A stretch of 64,000 nt of DNA, taken from the NCBI GenBank assembly GCA_008638375.1, contig CM018038.1, positions 12,037,740-12,101,739 on the forward strand. The letters run 5' to 3'. The notes under the pieces were generated by a model, which worked only from the letters and a program-made list of their open reading frames with translations, did not search any database and was not told the DNA's origin. Of this stretch, positions 32,529 through 45,239 are shown one piece after another. The translations under genes were made by a program, and so were the position numbers. Position 1 is the stretch's first letter. Each line of letters starts with the position of its first letter. The stretch comes from Nyssa sinensis. Its lineage: Eukaryota; Streptophyta; Magnoliopsida; Cornales; Nyssaceae.

Positions 32529-35500
32529 AATAAGAATAAATAATAGCAGTGTTACATATAATACATATATAGATATAAGAATATATAATAGCAGTATTAC
32601 ATTTCTATATATATATATGTATATATATATATAGTAGTATTACATATATATTAACTATCTATGTATATCAGTATATATAATATATATTAATTATATATAT
32701 TATACTAGTTATCTATATAATTGTAACATATATTAATTATTCACAAATATATATATATATATATAAAATTATTTATTGTATAACAAAAGAAATCAAAAGT
32801 TAAAAAAAAAGAGTTATAGCATAAAAGAATTTCTATCATTAGTGGTAGAAGAAAAAAGTGTAAAAAAAATAGATAAGATGAGAATATAAATTATATATAA
32901 TTATTTTTCAAGAGAAACATAATTTTTTTTTGTGTTTTTTGCGAGGAAATAGAAGTGACATTTTTTAAGAAAAAAAAACAGTGATATGGACCTGATTTTT
33001 AAGAAGAATTTTCTTTTTTTTGCTAACCAAACTCTTAATAAATTTTATATTTTTCTCTTTATTTCACTTTTCACTATTTTTTACCTAACCAAATGAAGCC
33101 TTAAGATGAAAAAAAAAAAAATAATAACGAGTTGAATTTAGATTGACTCAACTCGTATGTAACCCAATCCGTTTTAACCCGATTTATTTTTAACTCGTTT
33201 AAACCTACTCAACCTGTTCATTTTGTCAAGACTAATTAAAATTAATATATTTTTATTAAAAAGTGTCAACTTTTAATTAGTAAAAAATATAAATTTATAA
33301 AGCTAAACCTCGGTTCACATTATTTATTGCATTTACGTCGAATTGAAGAACAATACAAAATTTATAAAAGGGATAATTATGCTCTATGTTAACAATTATA
33401 GAAATTTTCTTTTTCTTCTTTAAAATTACACCCATCTTCCCTCTTTTATATTGATAATTTATATAAAAAAATATGTTCATAATTTCTCATTATTGTTATT
33501 AAAATTAGTACAATTTTCTTATATAACTAAGATATCGTTATATATTATATTAATATTTTTTTATCTTTTCAAAAATTATATGGAATGTTTCTGTAAATAT
33601 TAAATATGAAAAAAATAATTAGTCTAATTACTCATAAAAATAAAATAAAAATTAATACTTTAGTTTAATATTTATGAATATTTTTAATAAAAAAATCACT
33701 ATAATTTCATAAATTAGAAAAAGATTTTTGTAATTATTACATATCACACCCCTGGTGAGTGCAATTATCACTTTATATATTAATTTTTTTAAAATTGAAC
33801 TTAATTTATTTTATTAAAATAATGAAAAAGGAAAAAAATTATTTAAATGTGCGCGTGTGCGTATAAGAACCTCGAATTTAAATCAGGCCTAACTTTTATT
33901 TGAAATATAAAAAAAGAAAAACAGGAAACCATAAAATATGCAATGGTGAGCGGTGGGTTACCTTAACTCCGACACGTGGGGCGTGGACCAATGGCACGGA
34001 CACGAGAGAACAACGTTAATGCAGAATCCAGTCCAATACCAAACCAAACAGCGGAAATCAAAATCGGGTGGTATCCAAACCACACAAGTCAAGTAAACAG
34101 AGTGCTCTCATCTTCACCTTCCCGAGGAGGCCCCACCATGTATGGCAGAAAGTCAACAAACCAGACTTCTTTCTGTCCCTGCCCAATTAGTTTCCACCTT
34201 TGCCTACCTCACAATTTCCGAGAGCATATATATCACTATTTAGTGCACAACTTACTAAGAATAATAACATTTTATTAGGCCCAAAAAGGAAGCGGGTAGC
34301 ATATTCCCCCTCCTTCAATTTATATTAGCACTTCCTTGACTGAAATAATATATTGGAGTGCAATGATCAAAGCCCTTTGTACTGGAGTGGGAAAGGCAAA
34401 ATAAAATAATATAAATTATACTTATCAATTTTTCTAATTTTCTTTTTAATTTTTTTCATTTTATATAAAAATAAATTTAAGATAAATAATTTATATTTTT
34501 TTTAAGCCTAAAAAATTTTAAATTAATATTTATTTGAAAATGCAAAAAAAAAGTTTGAAAAAAATGGTGGCAATTTTTTAAAAAACGTAAAAAAAAATAA
34601 TGAAAGGGATAATTTTATTATTTTGAAAAAATAATTGGTTGGAGGGGAGGTATTTGTAATTTGTGAGTAAAAGTAGCAATGTTAATATTATTTCAGAAAT
34701 TTTAGAAGAGATTTTTATAATTGTCAAAATTTTTAAGGAAGATCAGTATGATTTATCCTAAAAGTTAAAGTAATATTACTGAAAATTAAGTTTGTATGAA
34801 ATAAAATTTTTAAAAATTATAAACAATTAAAAATTCAAATTCTAACTTCTAGGTTCTAACTCATTTGATGATTAAAATGATATTATTTTATATCAAATCG
34901 AATCTATAATATCATTATCTTAAATATTAGACAATCAAAAGAGCTCCAAAAAGAACTAACAATCTACAATACAAGGGTGTGATTGAATGATAAAGATGTT
35001 AAGAATAAAATTCAAGTATTTCGAATTCAAGTTTCTTTTGCATTGATCGTTAATAGTTATAGTTTAAAAGATAAATTTGACTATTAAAAAAAAAAACTTA
35101 ATTTAATGTGCGTAAGTTAATTTATAATACTATTTATTTTATATATATATAAAACTAACAGCCAACAAGAAAGGCCAACAAATTAAACGCCAACAGCTTT
35201 AGCTCGAAAACCAACCAGAAATAAGAAAACAAAACAATGAAGGCAACCTCAGCAAAAATAATCAATTCAGAGCTAGAAAAGAACAGTTCTCAATGCTGAT
35301 TGAATCTCCATGTGGTAACTTTCCAATTCTGTGACGTAAGTAAGATTTGTTGGTATTGTTTAGTTGATATAAGGAGAAATATTCACTGTCTAAATTAGAG
35401 GCGCTGAATCTTTGAAAATGAATATTAAAGATAAAAAAAGATTTAAAATTGAAAGTGATTCAAAAATAACTATAAATAGTTTGTTAGGAAAACAAAGATG

Positions 35501-35792
35501 TCGTTAAAAAAGTTATAATATTTTAAAGAATTATGTTAACATTATTAAAAAAACAGTTTCAAAATTACTATTAAACATATTTATTGTGAGATTAATTTAA
35601 GAACAGATTGATTGACAAAAAAAATTTATGATCAAAGAAATAGAATGATTTGGTTAGATAAATTTTCTAGATATTTGATTGTGATAGATGAAGAACGTCA
35701 GAGAGATTGGTTTAATATCACAAAAAAAAAAAAACCTTCAAATTCTGAAGAGAATTAGGGCTTAATTCTCCTCAGCAATAGTAATCTTAAAT
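32529..35792. other. Intergenic, very A+T-rich, no gene supported
   Basis: AT microsatellites at 32.6-32.77 kb are followed by low-complexity DNA. A GC-richer island at about 33,950-34,320 contains GACACGTGG (G-box core) and a 100-codon frame without recognisable content, so I do not call a gene. Confidence 0.55.
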
Positions 35793-37200
35793 TGAATAGC
35801 TTTCTCCACTGATTAAGAAACAACCAGTTGAGTCTAAGAATAGTGTTGACGTGATTTTAAAATAGACAAAAATTTTGAATTCAAATCTTAACGTGGCCGA
35901 ATAATTATAATTGTCTCCTTTGAATTTTAATACCTTTAAAAAAACATGATTTATGATTCTTGAAACATTTGAAAGATAATTTCTGATGAAAGTTAAAAAA
36001 AATTTATATCACATTCGAAATTTAGGAATGACATACACTTATATTAACAAGACGTAATGTAATTATCACATTAAAAAATTGTTTTTAAATGGTGAATACT
36101 AAACGATCGTTTGTAATTGTGTGGCCAACTTAAAGTCACAGTATCAACTTACAAAAGTTATCATGCAACTCTAAAGAGTGTAAGAAGAATTATGAGATCA
36201 GGTTGTATTCCACTTTTTCGACTGTCTCACTAAACATAGGTTAAAAAAGATAATATTATTGCAAGCTCAAATTCAAATGATACAAGGTATTTTATTTTAA
36301 CCCTTAAATAGTCTTAAAATTAGAGATAAAATAATTAAAATAAATAAAAACTCAATTACAAAATAATTTAACAATTAAAATATCATGTATATTTGAAAAA
36401 CACAATTATATATTGTATGTGTGAATAAAATAGAAAACACAACAATATTCAACACAACACAAAAAGTCATGCCTGCTTATGCGGTAAAAATACCAGTCAA
36501 TGAATAGCTTTCTCCACTGATTAAGAAACAGCCAGTTGAGTCCAAGAATAGTGTCGATGTGATATTAAAACAGAGAAAGATTTTGAATTCAAATCTCAAA
36601 GGTGAATAATTATAATTGTCTCCTTTGAATTTTAATACTTTTAAAAAGCATGATTTATGATTCTCGAAACATTTGAGAGATAATTTCTTATGATAGTTAA
36701 AAAAAAATTATATCACATTTGAAATTGAGGAGTGACATACACTTATATTAATAAGTCATAATGTAATTGTTATATTAAATAATTTATTTGAATGATGAAT
36801 ACTAAATGATCGTTTGGAATTGTGTGGTCAACTTAAAATCACAGAATCAACCTATAAAAGTTACCATGCAACTCTAAAGAGCGTGAGAAGAATTGCGGAA
36901 TCAGACTGTACTCTACTTTCTTGACCGTCTCGCTAAACATATGCTAAAACAATTAATACTATCACAAGCTCCGGTTCAAATAATACAAGGTATTTTAACT
37001 CTTAAATAATCTTAAAATTAGAGATAAAATAATTAAAATAAATAAAAACTTAATTATGAAATTATCCAACAATTAAAATATCATGTATATTTGAAAAACA
37101 CAATTATATATTGTATGTGTGAATAAAATACAAAACACAGCAATCTTCAACACAACACAAAAAGTCATGCCTGCTTGTGCGGTAACAAAAACCAGTCAAT
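35793..37200. repeat. Tandem duplication of a ~0.7-kb segment
   Basis: Copy 1 is 35793-36500 and copy 2 is 36501-37200. Both open TGAATAGCTTTCTCCACTGA and both end near GTGCGGTAA...ACCAGTCAAT. They are clearly diverged by substitutions and small indels, so the event is not recent. No coding content is seen. Confidence 0.85.
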
Positions 37201-37437
37201 ACCACATGGCAAATTCATAATTGACTAGATTCGGTCCGTCTGTTTTTTTTTGGTCAAATGGCTCTTACGACGACAGAGAGTACAATATGAAACCTGAAGG
37301 AAGTTTCTTATTCTGAAAGTTATTCCATTTTCTGATTTCATGCATCTCTTTAATCTTCCCCTTTGATTTGCCTAACTTCCTCTTTTTGACAATCTTCACT
37401 TTCCATGCATCAACTTTGAAACTTCAGTTAAACACAA

Positions 37438-37439
<2 letters not shown>

Positions 37440-37506
<67 letters not shown>
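37440..37506. repeat. (CT)n-(AT)n compound microsatellite
   Basis: About 34 bp of CT repeats run directly into about 32 bp of AT repeats. Confidence 0.95.
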
Positions 37507-37511
<5 letters not shown>

Positions 37512-38256
37512 ATCAAAGGTTAGGAGCATCTACACGGCCACCGGGTTTGACTGTACATTGGGAATTGGGTGGCAAATTAGTCGAGAAGAAAAGATGTAGG
37601 GCTTCGTAACTAAAGAGATTCAGATTCCCAGATACGAAATAAATAAACTTTTAAAAAATTAAATTATGTGATTATTTGTGAACTTGACTGATGATGAGCG
37701 AATCACATGCTTTTACTAGATGGCTTAGAATGTAAGTCCAAAAAGACACAATGTATTAAAGTCTTCATTAATGGAGTCTGGTTGGTTGCTTAAATTTCTA
37801 AGCAAACCCTAATTCTTGAATCATCTATCTTGCGGACTCCTGGGAATCTAAACAAGTCAAGTGAAGATTAATTGGTTGTTTTTGAACTTTGAACTTTAAA
37901 TAGTGATTAAGTTTGATCTATTTATATTTCGAATCGATTTTAAATAATTCATAAGTCAAATTTAAATAATTTGATTATTTATATAATATTAAAATATTTA
38001 TTAGTTTATTGAGCCAAACTTGATAAATCTTTAACTTGCTAACTTATATCTAATTTGTCGATTTCAATCAACAGCGAGACTCATTTTACAAGTTCAATGA
38101 TCAACCATTATGAAATGTAACTTATACCAATAGCTAAGAGTAGAAATAAAAGGTACATTATTGAACACAAGGTGATTGTACCAATAGCTAAAAATGAGGA
38201 GAAGAAAAAACCAATACCTAAACAGGCGGAGAAGAAAAAAAGGGTACATTATTGAA

Positions 38257-38509
38257 CACATTATAAATGTTCAACATATATTCCATTACTTTTATTCATT
38301 CTCAGAACATTCTGACCAAGCAAACAGAGGATTTTGATTCTAATTTCCAAACCAATGTGTTATATGTATGGAAACTTCAAAATGCTCATATATATCACAT
38401 TATAAATGTTCAACATATATTCCATTACTTTTATTCATTCTCAGAACATTCTGACCAAGCAAACAGAGAATTTTGATTCTAGTTTCCAAACCAATGTGTT
38501 ATCAAAATG

Positions 38510-38547
<38 letters not shown>

Positions 38548-38700
38548 ACATTATAAATGTTCAACCTATATTCCATTACTTTCATTCATTCTCAGAACAT
38601 TCTGACCAAGCAAACAGAGAATTTTGATTCTAGTTTCCAAACCAATGTGTTATATGTATGGAAACTTCAAAATGCTCATATATATATATATATATATATA
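38257..38700. repeat. Three-copy tandem repeat, unit 139-151 bp, with expanded AT joints
   Basis: Units start at 38257, 38396 and 38547 with CACATTATAAATGTTCAAC. Each contains CATTCTCAGAACATTCTGAC and ends in an (AT)n of variable length, which explains the changing period. Frames across it are artefacts. Confidence 0.92.
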
Positions 38701-40325
38701 AATTTTCGAGAATGCTATTATGAGAAAGCAAAATACCTAAACATAGCATAATCGAGTATTATGTAATAATTTCAGGGCTGACTGGAGGGCCAGAAGATAC
38801 CAAGAAAAAGAAAACAAATTAAGCTGAGTACTTAATGATATTACGATCAGATGTAGTGTCAAAATGCATGTGACGCGCGAGCAACACTTAAGGACGCTGC
38901 TGGTTTTTCATGCTACCGGTTAGGTTGGAGTTACTAGTTTTAATAACTTGCGGCGTTTCTGCTAATTTGGAGAAGGGATTTCAAAAGTTTTTGAAGGAAT
39001 ATGCCAAGAAAATTCGGTTGAAATAGTGTGTATATAAAGCCTAGTTTGACATCAACCCGGCCACAATGATGGATCCAAGAAGTGTGGTTAGGAGGAAGGC
39101 CAGAGTGTATATTAGAAATTTAAGGAGGATTTTTATATAAAGTTAATAAATTTTGGGAGCCCAAATCGTAATTTTTTTTTACAAAATTAGCGGATTTACA
39201 AGATAAAAATTTAATTTCCAAAATTTGGGAGAGGAGAGGAGAGGAGGGGGAGGATGACCCCCCATTGCATCCCTGAATCCGCCTATGCAGGCCAGGTTTT
39301 CAACCCAAGGAGAGGAGAGGAGGGGGGTGATTGAGGGATTTGGACCAAAAAAAGAGAGTAAAACAAAAGGAATGAGATGCTATTTTTTATTTGAATTAAA
39401 ATTAGAAGGAAAGAAAAGGGGTATGGAGAGGGATGGAAATGTTTCTTTAACTCTTATTTTATATAATTTACTCTCTTTTGAAAAGTGGACAGGGACAAAA
39501 GAAAAGGGAAAGGCCGTTTAATAAAAATTTTATAATACCAATTTTAACCGAAAAAAATAAAAATAAAAACACTCTTATCTTAGGGTATAATAGTAAAAAT
39601 ATATATAATCAGTTTTTTCATTATTTGTGTTGTTCTAAAATAAGATGAGAGAATTATGCTTTCTTTTTCCTCATTTGTTATCCGAGCATGAAAAAGTGAT
39701 ATAATTTTCTCTCATCTTTCTCATAATTAATATTATTTTTTTCTCTCATTCTCCACCTACTTATCCAAGCATGAGTTCATATTCGCACTTCACCCAAATC
39801 AAAACGACATTAATATAATAACTATTTTAGTAATAATTACATTGACCAACTTTTCATTACTTAATTTACAATTACAAGACGTTTTTTATATTTTCTGAAA
39901 CTACAATAACATTCTCTATGTCATACGAATAATATATAGATTCCGCTCTCGTACAAAATCTGTCATTGATTGTATTTAGGATTTCATAATTGTTTTATCT
40001 GAATAAAATACATTATATATTACACCGACCTTTCCCTTTTTTTAAAGATTACACGAAAGGTCTTAAAATAATCAAATATTATAAGGATAGTTAGTGTAAT
40101 TATTACTAAGATAAAATAATAAATTTATATTTTTCGTTATCATCTTATATCAATGTAATTTCCAAATATGAATGTAATTATTAGAAATAAGTGTAATTAC
40201 TATTTTTTTATATGAAAGAATAATTGAGTAAATTTTCTTATAAAATGAAGCCCCATTCAACCAAGTGTAATTATCGCTAATTTGAAAATTGAATATGCAA
40301 GTTGACCATTAACGGCTTTAATAGT

Positions 40326-40362
<37 letters not shown>

Positions 40363-40649
40363 TTGACATGCAATATCTTCATGTAAACAGACAAAACTTG
40401 CTGTTTATGGGTATGGAAGAAAAACACTATCAATGCTATACCTTTATGGCCAAAAAAAAAAAAAGGATGAAAATAAAATATTATTAAAAGAATCAGTATA
40501 CAATTTCAGAACATCTATTTGGAGAAGCTGAATGACTACTTTGTTCTTGTATATATGAAGAATAAACTTAGAAAGATCCTGGTACTAACATAATTTACAA
40601 CAATGCTCTTTTGTTATTTTGATCACATAACAAAGCAATAATTAATGAG

Positions 40650-40699
<50 letters not shown>

Positions 40700-42430
40700 G
40701 AAAGTATATTTAAAAAAAAAGGTCAAAAAATACAAAATTATTATAATGGGGTTAACGCAACTATGGTAGATCATACGTTAAATGACCCAACATATTCCCA
40801 GAAGCAAGCCTAGGCCGGGCTAGGGGCAATACCCCCCCCCCCCCCCCCACCTCCTCGCGAAAAATTTGATTCTTTTTCTATGCTTTTTATAGAATTTTTT
40901 TTAAAAAAAAAGAATTCCCCCTCCCCCCCCCTATATATTTTAAAATATTTTTACAAAAAACTTATAAATTTTAATTTTTGTACTTTTATTTCCTAAATTT
41001 AAAGTCTAGATCCGTGACAGTCACCGTCGTTTGACTTGAATTGAATGGAAAAATTATGATGCAAATTTTTCATGTGCATTTACCGCTTTGCCCTTTAAAC
41101 ATAATTGTCCTTGATCACAACTTAATATAGTAGCCCAGGAAAAAAATTGCTAAATAAAAGCTACTCCTATTAATAAGCTTATGGTAGAGTCTCTTAAATC
41201 AAAAAATCTCAATTTAAAATTTGTCTTGAGCAATTTTCAGATTTATCTACCAGTTGACGAGAATAATAAAAAAAGAACTAAAGAAAGGAATCAAGTTTTT
41301 CTATTAATTTTAATAAAGATAATTTGCACTGACCTCTAATTTCTCCTTAGTTTACCTAACAAACTACAAATATAACATTTAGTCAATTTTTTTTTCAAAC
41401 TAACAAAACTAACCCCTTTCATGTTTTTTTTTCTTCTTTAATTTGACCAATTTTTTTCTTATGTTTTAAAGTTTTTTTTTTTTAAATTTTAGGTAAATAA
41501 CTTATTTTCATTTTATCTAAGAGTAAATTTAATGTTTTAATCAATATTTACTTGAAAATGAAAAAATATATTGAAAAAATTGGTCAAAGTTGAAAAAAGG
41601 TAAAAAAATAAAATTAAAGGGAAAATTTTCTTGTTTTGAAAATAAAAATTTGATGAGAAAGATATTTGTAGTTTGTCAAATAAAATAGAAAAATTTAGTA
41701 TAATTTTAAAAATCTCAAAATAGATTAATGTAATTTGCCCTTTTAATAATACCTTTAACATATAAGTGACTGAATATAAATAGGTAACTAAATTGCATAT
41801 ACTAAGCATTCCTAAAAAAAAGAAAGACAATTTTTTTATGTAACTAATATTAATCATATATAAAAGTTTTATTTACAAATAATCATAAGAGCTTGGTAAA
41901 TATTAATCCAAAGAAAACAAGCCTAGTTCATGAACGAGAAACTAATAAATTATTACTTTATTTTATTTAAAAAACTTAAAACCATAATCTTTTTTGAAAA
42001 GCATGAGATTTCGTTCCGGCATAATTAATTAAATATCAATATCAATCAACAATTATTGAATGAATCTAAAAAGGTACTATGCTTGATAATGAAATTTTTT
42101 TGTATGAACACGATTTATGTACCATATCGATTACCATTTGTTATGTGAAAGAGTTAATTAATTTTAAGATGATAATTTTTTTTCTAGTTGAAAAATTATA
42201 ATTGATTTGATTTATAAATCTAGTTTATAAACTTTATTTATTCAAGAATTATTTTAAAGTAAATAGAGAAATTTTGTGATGAACAAAATGTTATTTTTAT
42301 GTCTCATAAGAATCAAACGTATCCAAATGTAATTGTTCTGACCCATAAGCGGTTGATGGCAAAACTTCACCGCGAAGGTATATGAAGAGCCCGAAATGGT
42401 GGGATGCTTTTCGTCCATTTGTGAAGTGAA
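38701..42430. other. Intergenic, no gene supported
   Basis: A+T-rich DNA with AT microsatellites (about 40,330-40,362 and 40,654-40,694), a GGAGAGGAGAGGAGGG-rich spot near 39.23-39.33 kb and a C-run near 40,831-40,848. The last two look like ends of small non-autonomous transposons, but I could not establish TIRs and TSDs. Confidence 0.55.
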
Positions 42431-42436
42431 GCTCCT

Positions 42437-42444
42437 TATAAATA
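42437..42444 (+). promoter_or_regulatory. Candidate TATA box of the TPP gene
   Basis: TATAAATA about 330 bp upstream of the ATG, followed by a pyrimidine-rich leader typical of a plant 5' UTR. Confidence 0.6.
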
Positions 42445-42656
42445 GGCCTTTCACGCCTACTCGTGACGGTGTGGCTTTCTTAGTGCGCCTGTTTCTTCTC
42501 TATCTTTCTAGCTTTCTTTCTCCCTGTTTTTCAGTCATAAACTTCAGAGCTCGTCACATTGCCCACATTGTGAACAGAGTCCTCTTTTTTCTCTTCGTTA
42601 CTTTTTCAATCACTGCTCTGTCTCTTCAATCTCCAGAAGCCCAACCCTTCTGGTTG

Positions 42657-42738
42657 GTATTAACATTTATATCTAAATTCCTGTTATGGGTTTGCTTTTG
42701 ATTCAAAGTTCTGATGATTTTGTTTTTATATCATGTAG
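42657..42738 (+). other. Candidate 5'-UTR intron of the TPP gene
   Basis: TTCTGGTTG is followed by gtatta; the T-rich interior ends ttatatcatgtag, 26 bp before ATG 42765. Leader introns are common in plant genes. Transcript data are needed to confirm it. Confidence 0.45.
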
Positions 42739-42764
42739 GCAATTTGATTTGAAGAAAAGAGGAA

Positions 42765-43532
42765 ATGACTAAACAGAATGTGGTGGTTTCCGATACAAAA
42801 TCAGGCAATGGCATGACCATAACTGTGGCCGTGTCAAACCCCACTCTGTTCTCACTGGCGGTGCCAAAGCCGCCGCCTGACTCCACTGGTTACATCACCA
42901 TTTTAAGGAAGAAATTCCTGAAGAAGCTCGAAACTAGTGGCGGCGGCGGCGGCGGTGGCGGTGGTGGTGCCAAGATCAATGCATGGGTTGACTCCATGAG
43001 AGCTTCTTCTCCAACTCATAAATCCGCCGCTTCTCTCACTGAAACTCAAGATCAAAACTCCTGGATTGTATGTATCATCTTCCATTCACGAATTTATTAC
43101 ACATTCAACATCTATATATATGTGTGCGTGCGCGTGTGTCTTTAATATATATTTTCTTCCTGAATTGTATTGAAAACAGATTCATCATCCGTCGGCGTTA
43201 GGCATGTTCGAGCAGATAACAAATGCTTCCAATGGGAAGCAAATAGTAATATTTATGGACTACGACGGCACTCTCTCGCCGATTGTCGAAGACCCAGATC
43301 GAGCTTTCATGACCAATGAGGTCTGCTTCCTGTTTCTGTGTTGTTTCCATCAACTCTCTGTGACATTTTCATTGACAGTCTTAATAACTTTTCATTTTCT
43401 TTCCTATGATTTTTGTATATCAGATGAGAGATGCTGTAAGGGACGTCGCTAAGTATTTCCCCACTGCCATAGTCAGCGGAAGGTGCAGAGCCAAGGTGCA
43501 TTTTCTCTATAATATGCATACACTACACACAA

Positions 43533-43604
<72 letters not shown>

Positions 43605-44584
43605 ATATTTTCCTAATGATTATTGATTTATGCAGGTGTGTAACTTTGTAAGGTTATCAGAGCTTTATTATGCGGGAAGTCATGGCATGGACATTAAGGG
43701 ACCAGCAAAAGGTCCCAAAAACAAGAAAGTGAGCAATATTGTATTTCCCATAATAGCTAGCATACATGAATTTGATATATACTTAACTATTTTTGTTCAT
43801 AATTTTTATTTTTATGTTAATTTTATGATTATTCAGGGAAATCAAGCTGTTCTCTGCCAACCTGCCAGAGAATTTTTACCCATGATTGATGAGGTTTGTT
43901 TTCTGCTCCTGTTAGTATTATCCATAAGAACAGGACAATGAAATATGGTAAGAAAAATAAATATTGCATGGATGTTTAATTTTAAAATTTATTATTTTTC
44001 AGGTCTACAAAGCTTTGATAGAGAAAACTAAATCCATCCCAGGAGCTAAGGTGGAACACAACAAATTTTGTATCTCCGTACACTTTCGCTGCGTGGATGA
44101 AAAGGTACGAATCAACCCCTTTTTTTTTTTTACACTCACTCACTCACTCACACACAGAGATATATATACATTATACACACACACACACACACACACAATT
44201 CTGTAACTGATATACCTTTTTATTTATTCATTGTTTTTTCCGCTCTCAGAAGTGGACGGTTTTAGCAGAGCAAGTTAGAACAGTGCTGAGTGGGTACCCG
44301 AAGCTTAGATTGACTCAAGGGAGGAAGGTACTGTTTGGCATTCAATTATTGATTCTCATGAGTCTATTTTACAGGAACAATTGTCAACAAATGTTTTTGA
44401 TTGCATAAATAGTCATTGTTTTATTTAGTTAGTACAAAGTGAAATGCACCTGACCATCTCTGTTGATTAAAGCAGGTTCTAGAGATCCGCCCAACCATCA
44501 AATGGGACAAGGGGAATGCCATTGAATTCTTGCTAGAGTCACTAGGTGAGTTTTGACCACAAAACACACACACACACACGCACG

Positions 44585-44635
<51 letters not shown>

Positions 44636-45140
44636 GCATACAAGAGCCTACTTAAAATTGCAATTAGATTACTATAGCATTAACAAGAATTAATTTTGTT
44701 GATTACTTCTCTTTAGGCTATGCCAATGCAAAAGACGTATTGCCAGTCTACATTGGGGATGATCGCACTGATGAGGATGCCTTTAAGGTATTTTTTTTTT
44801 CTGCTTCTGTTACTTTTGTTTTGATATATTGTTTTCATAAAACAAATCATCTGAAAACATTTGTATATTCACTATAATTAGGTTCTACGCAACAGAGGAC
44901 AAGGATTTGGGATTCTTGTGTCTAAAACTCCAAAGGAAACAAATGCATCTTATTCTTTGCAAGAACCATCCGAGGCAAGTAGCAAGAACACTGACATTTA
45001 ATTTCTTGTGTAATCTTTTTATTTAATCTTCTATTATATATTTTTTTAAGTGTTGACTGTTAAATTTATTTATTTTTCTATTTTTATAGGTTATGTATTT
45101 TTTGCAACGTCTGGTGGAATGGAAACGATCCTTGCTATGA
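42765..45140 (+). CDS. TPP: Trehalose-6-phosphate phosphatase, 11 coding exons, 376 aa
   Basis: Dephosphorylates trehalose 6-phosphate to trehalose, a sugar-signalling step. Exons: 42765-43067, 43180-43320, 43424-43495, 43636-43728, 43837-43893, 44003-44104, 44250-44327, 44476-44545, 44717-44787, 44882-44974 and 45090-45140. They sum to 1131 nt with a consistent frame. HAD-phosphatase motifs: [10 protein letters not shown] at residues 128-137 (nucleophile Asp), VSGRC at 165-169, and [10 protein letters not shown] at 319-328 (Mg-binding acidic cluster). [13 protein letters not shown] and HFRCVDEK (trehalose-phosphatase signatures) are also present. The N-terminus (about 100 residues) is variable, with a ten-Gly run at 59-68. 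Length is normal for plant TPPs (about 370-385). Intron 10 uses a GC donor (GAG|gcaagt); all others are GT-AG. No defect is seen, so the gene is likely functional. Confidence 0.95.
43541..43600. repeat. (AT)n-(GA)n microsatellite in TPP intron 3
   Basis: An AT run followed by a GA run, ending about 35 bp before the exon 4 acceptor. Confidence 0.9.
44565..44634. repeat. (CA)n-(TA)n microsatellite in TPP intron 8
   Basis: A CA run interrupted by CACG units, followed by an AT run. A shorter CA run sits in intron 6 at about 44,176-44,197. Confidence 0.9.
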
Positions 45141-45162
45141 GGATATTAGACAGCTAACAAAT

Positions 45163-45168
45163 AATAAA
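45163..45168 (+). terminator. Candidate poly(A) signal of the TPP gene
   Basis: AATAAA 23 bp after the TGA. It is close to the stop, so a downstream site may also be used. Confidence 0.4.
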
Positions 45169-45239
45169 TCAAGGAAAATTGTGCCAAATAGTCATAAAAT
45201 GGGTTCTGGTTTACGATCTGGTCAAGTGATCGAATGTTG

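Noticed and set aside
33976..34278. 100-codon frame in the GC-richer island
   Set aside because: No domain, no splice-linked continuation and odd composition. It is not supported as a gene.
41537..41857. 106-codon hydrophobic minus-strand frame
   Set aside because: A+T-rich low-complexity DNA gives Phe/Leu/Ile-rich frames by chance, and no family is recognised.
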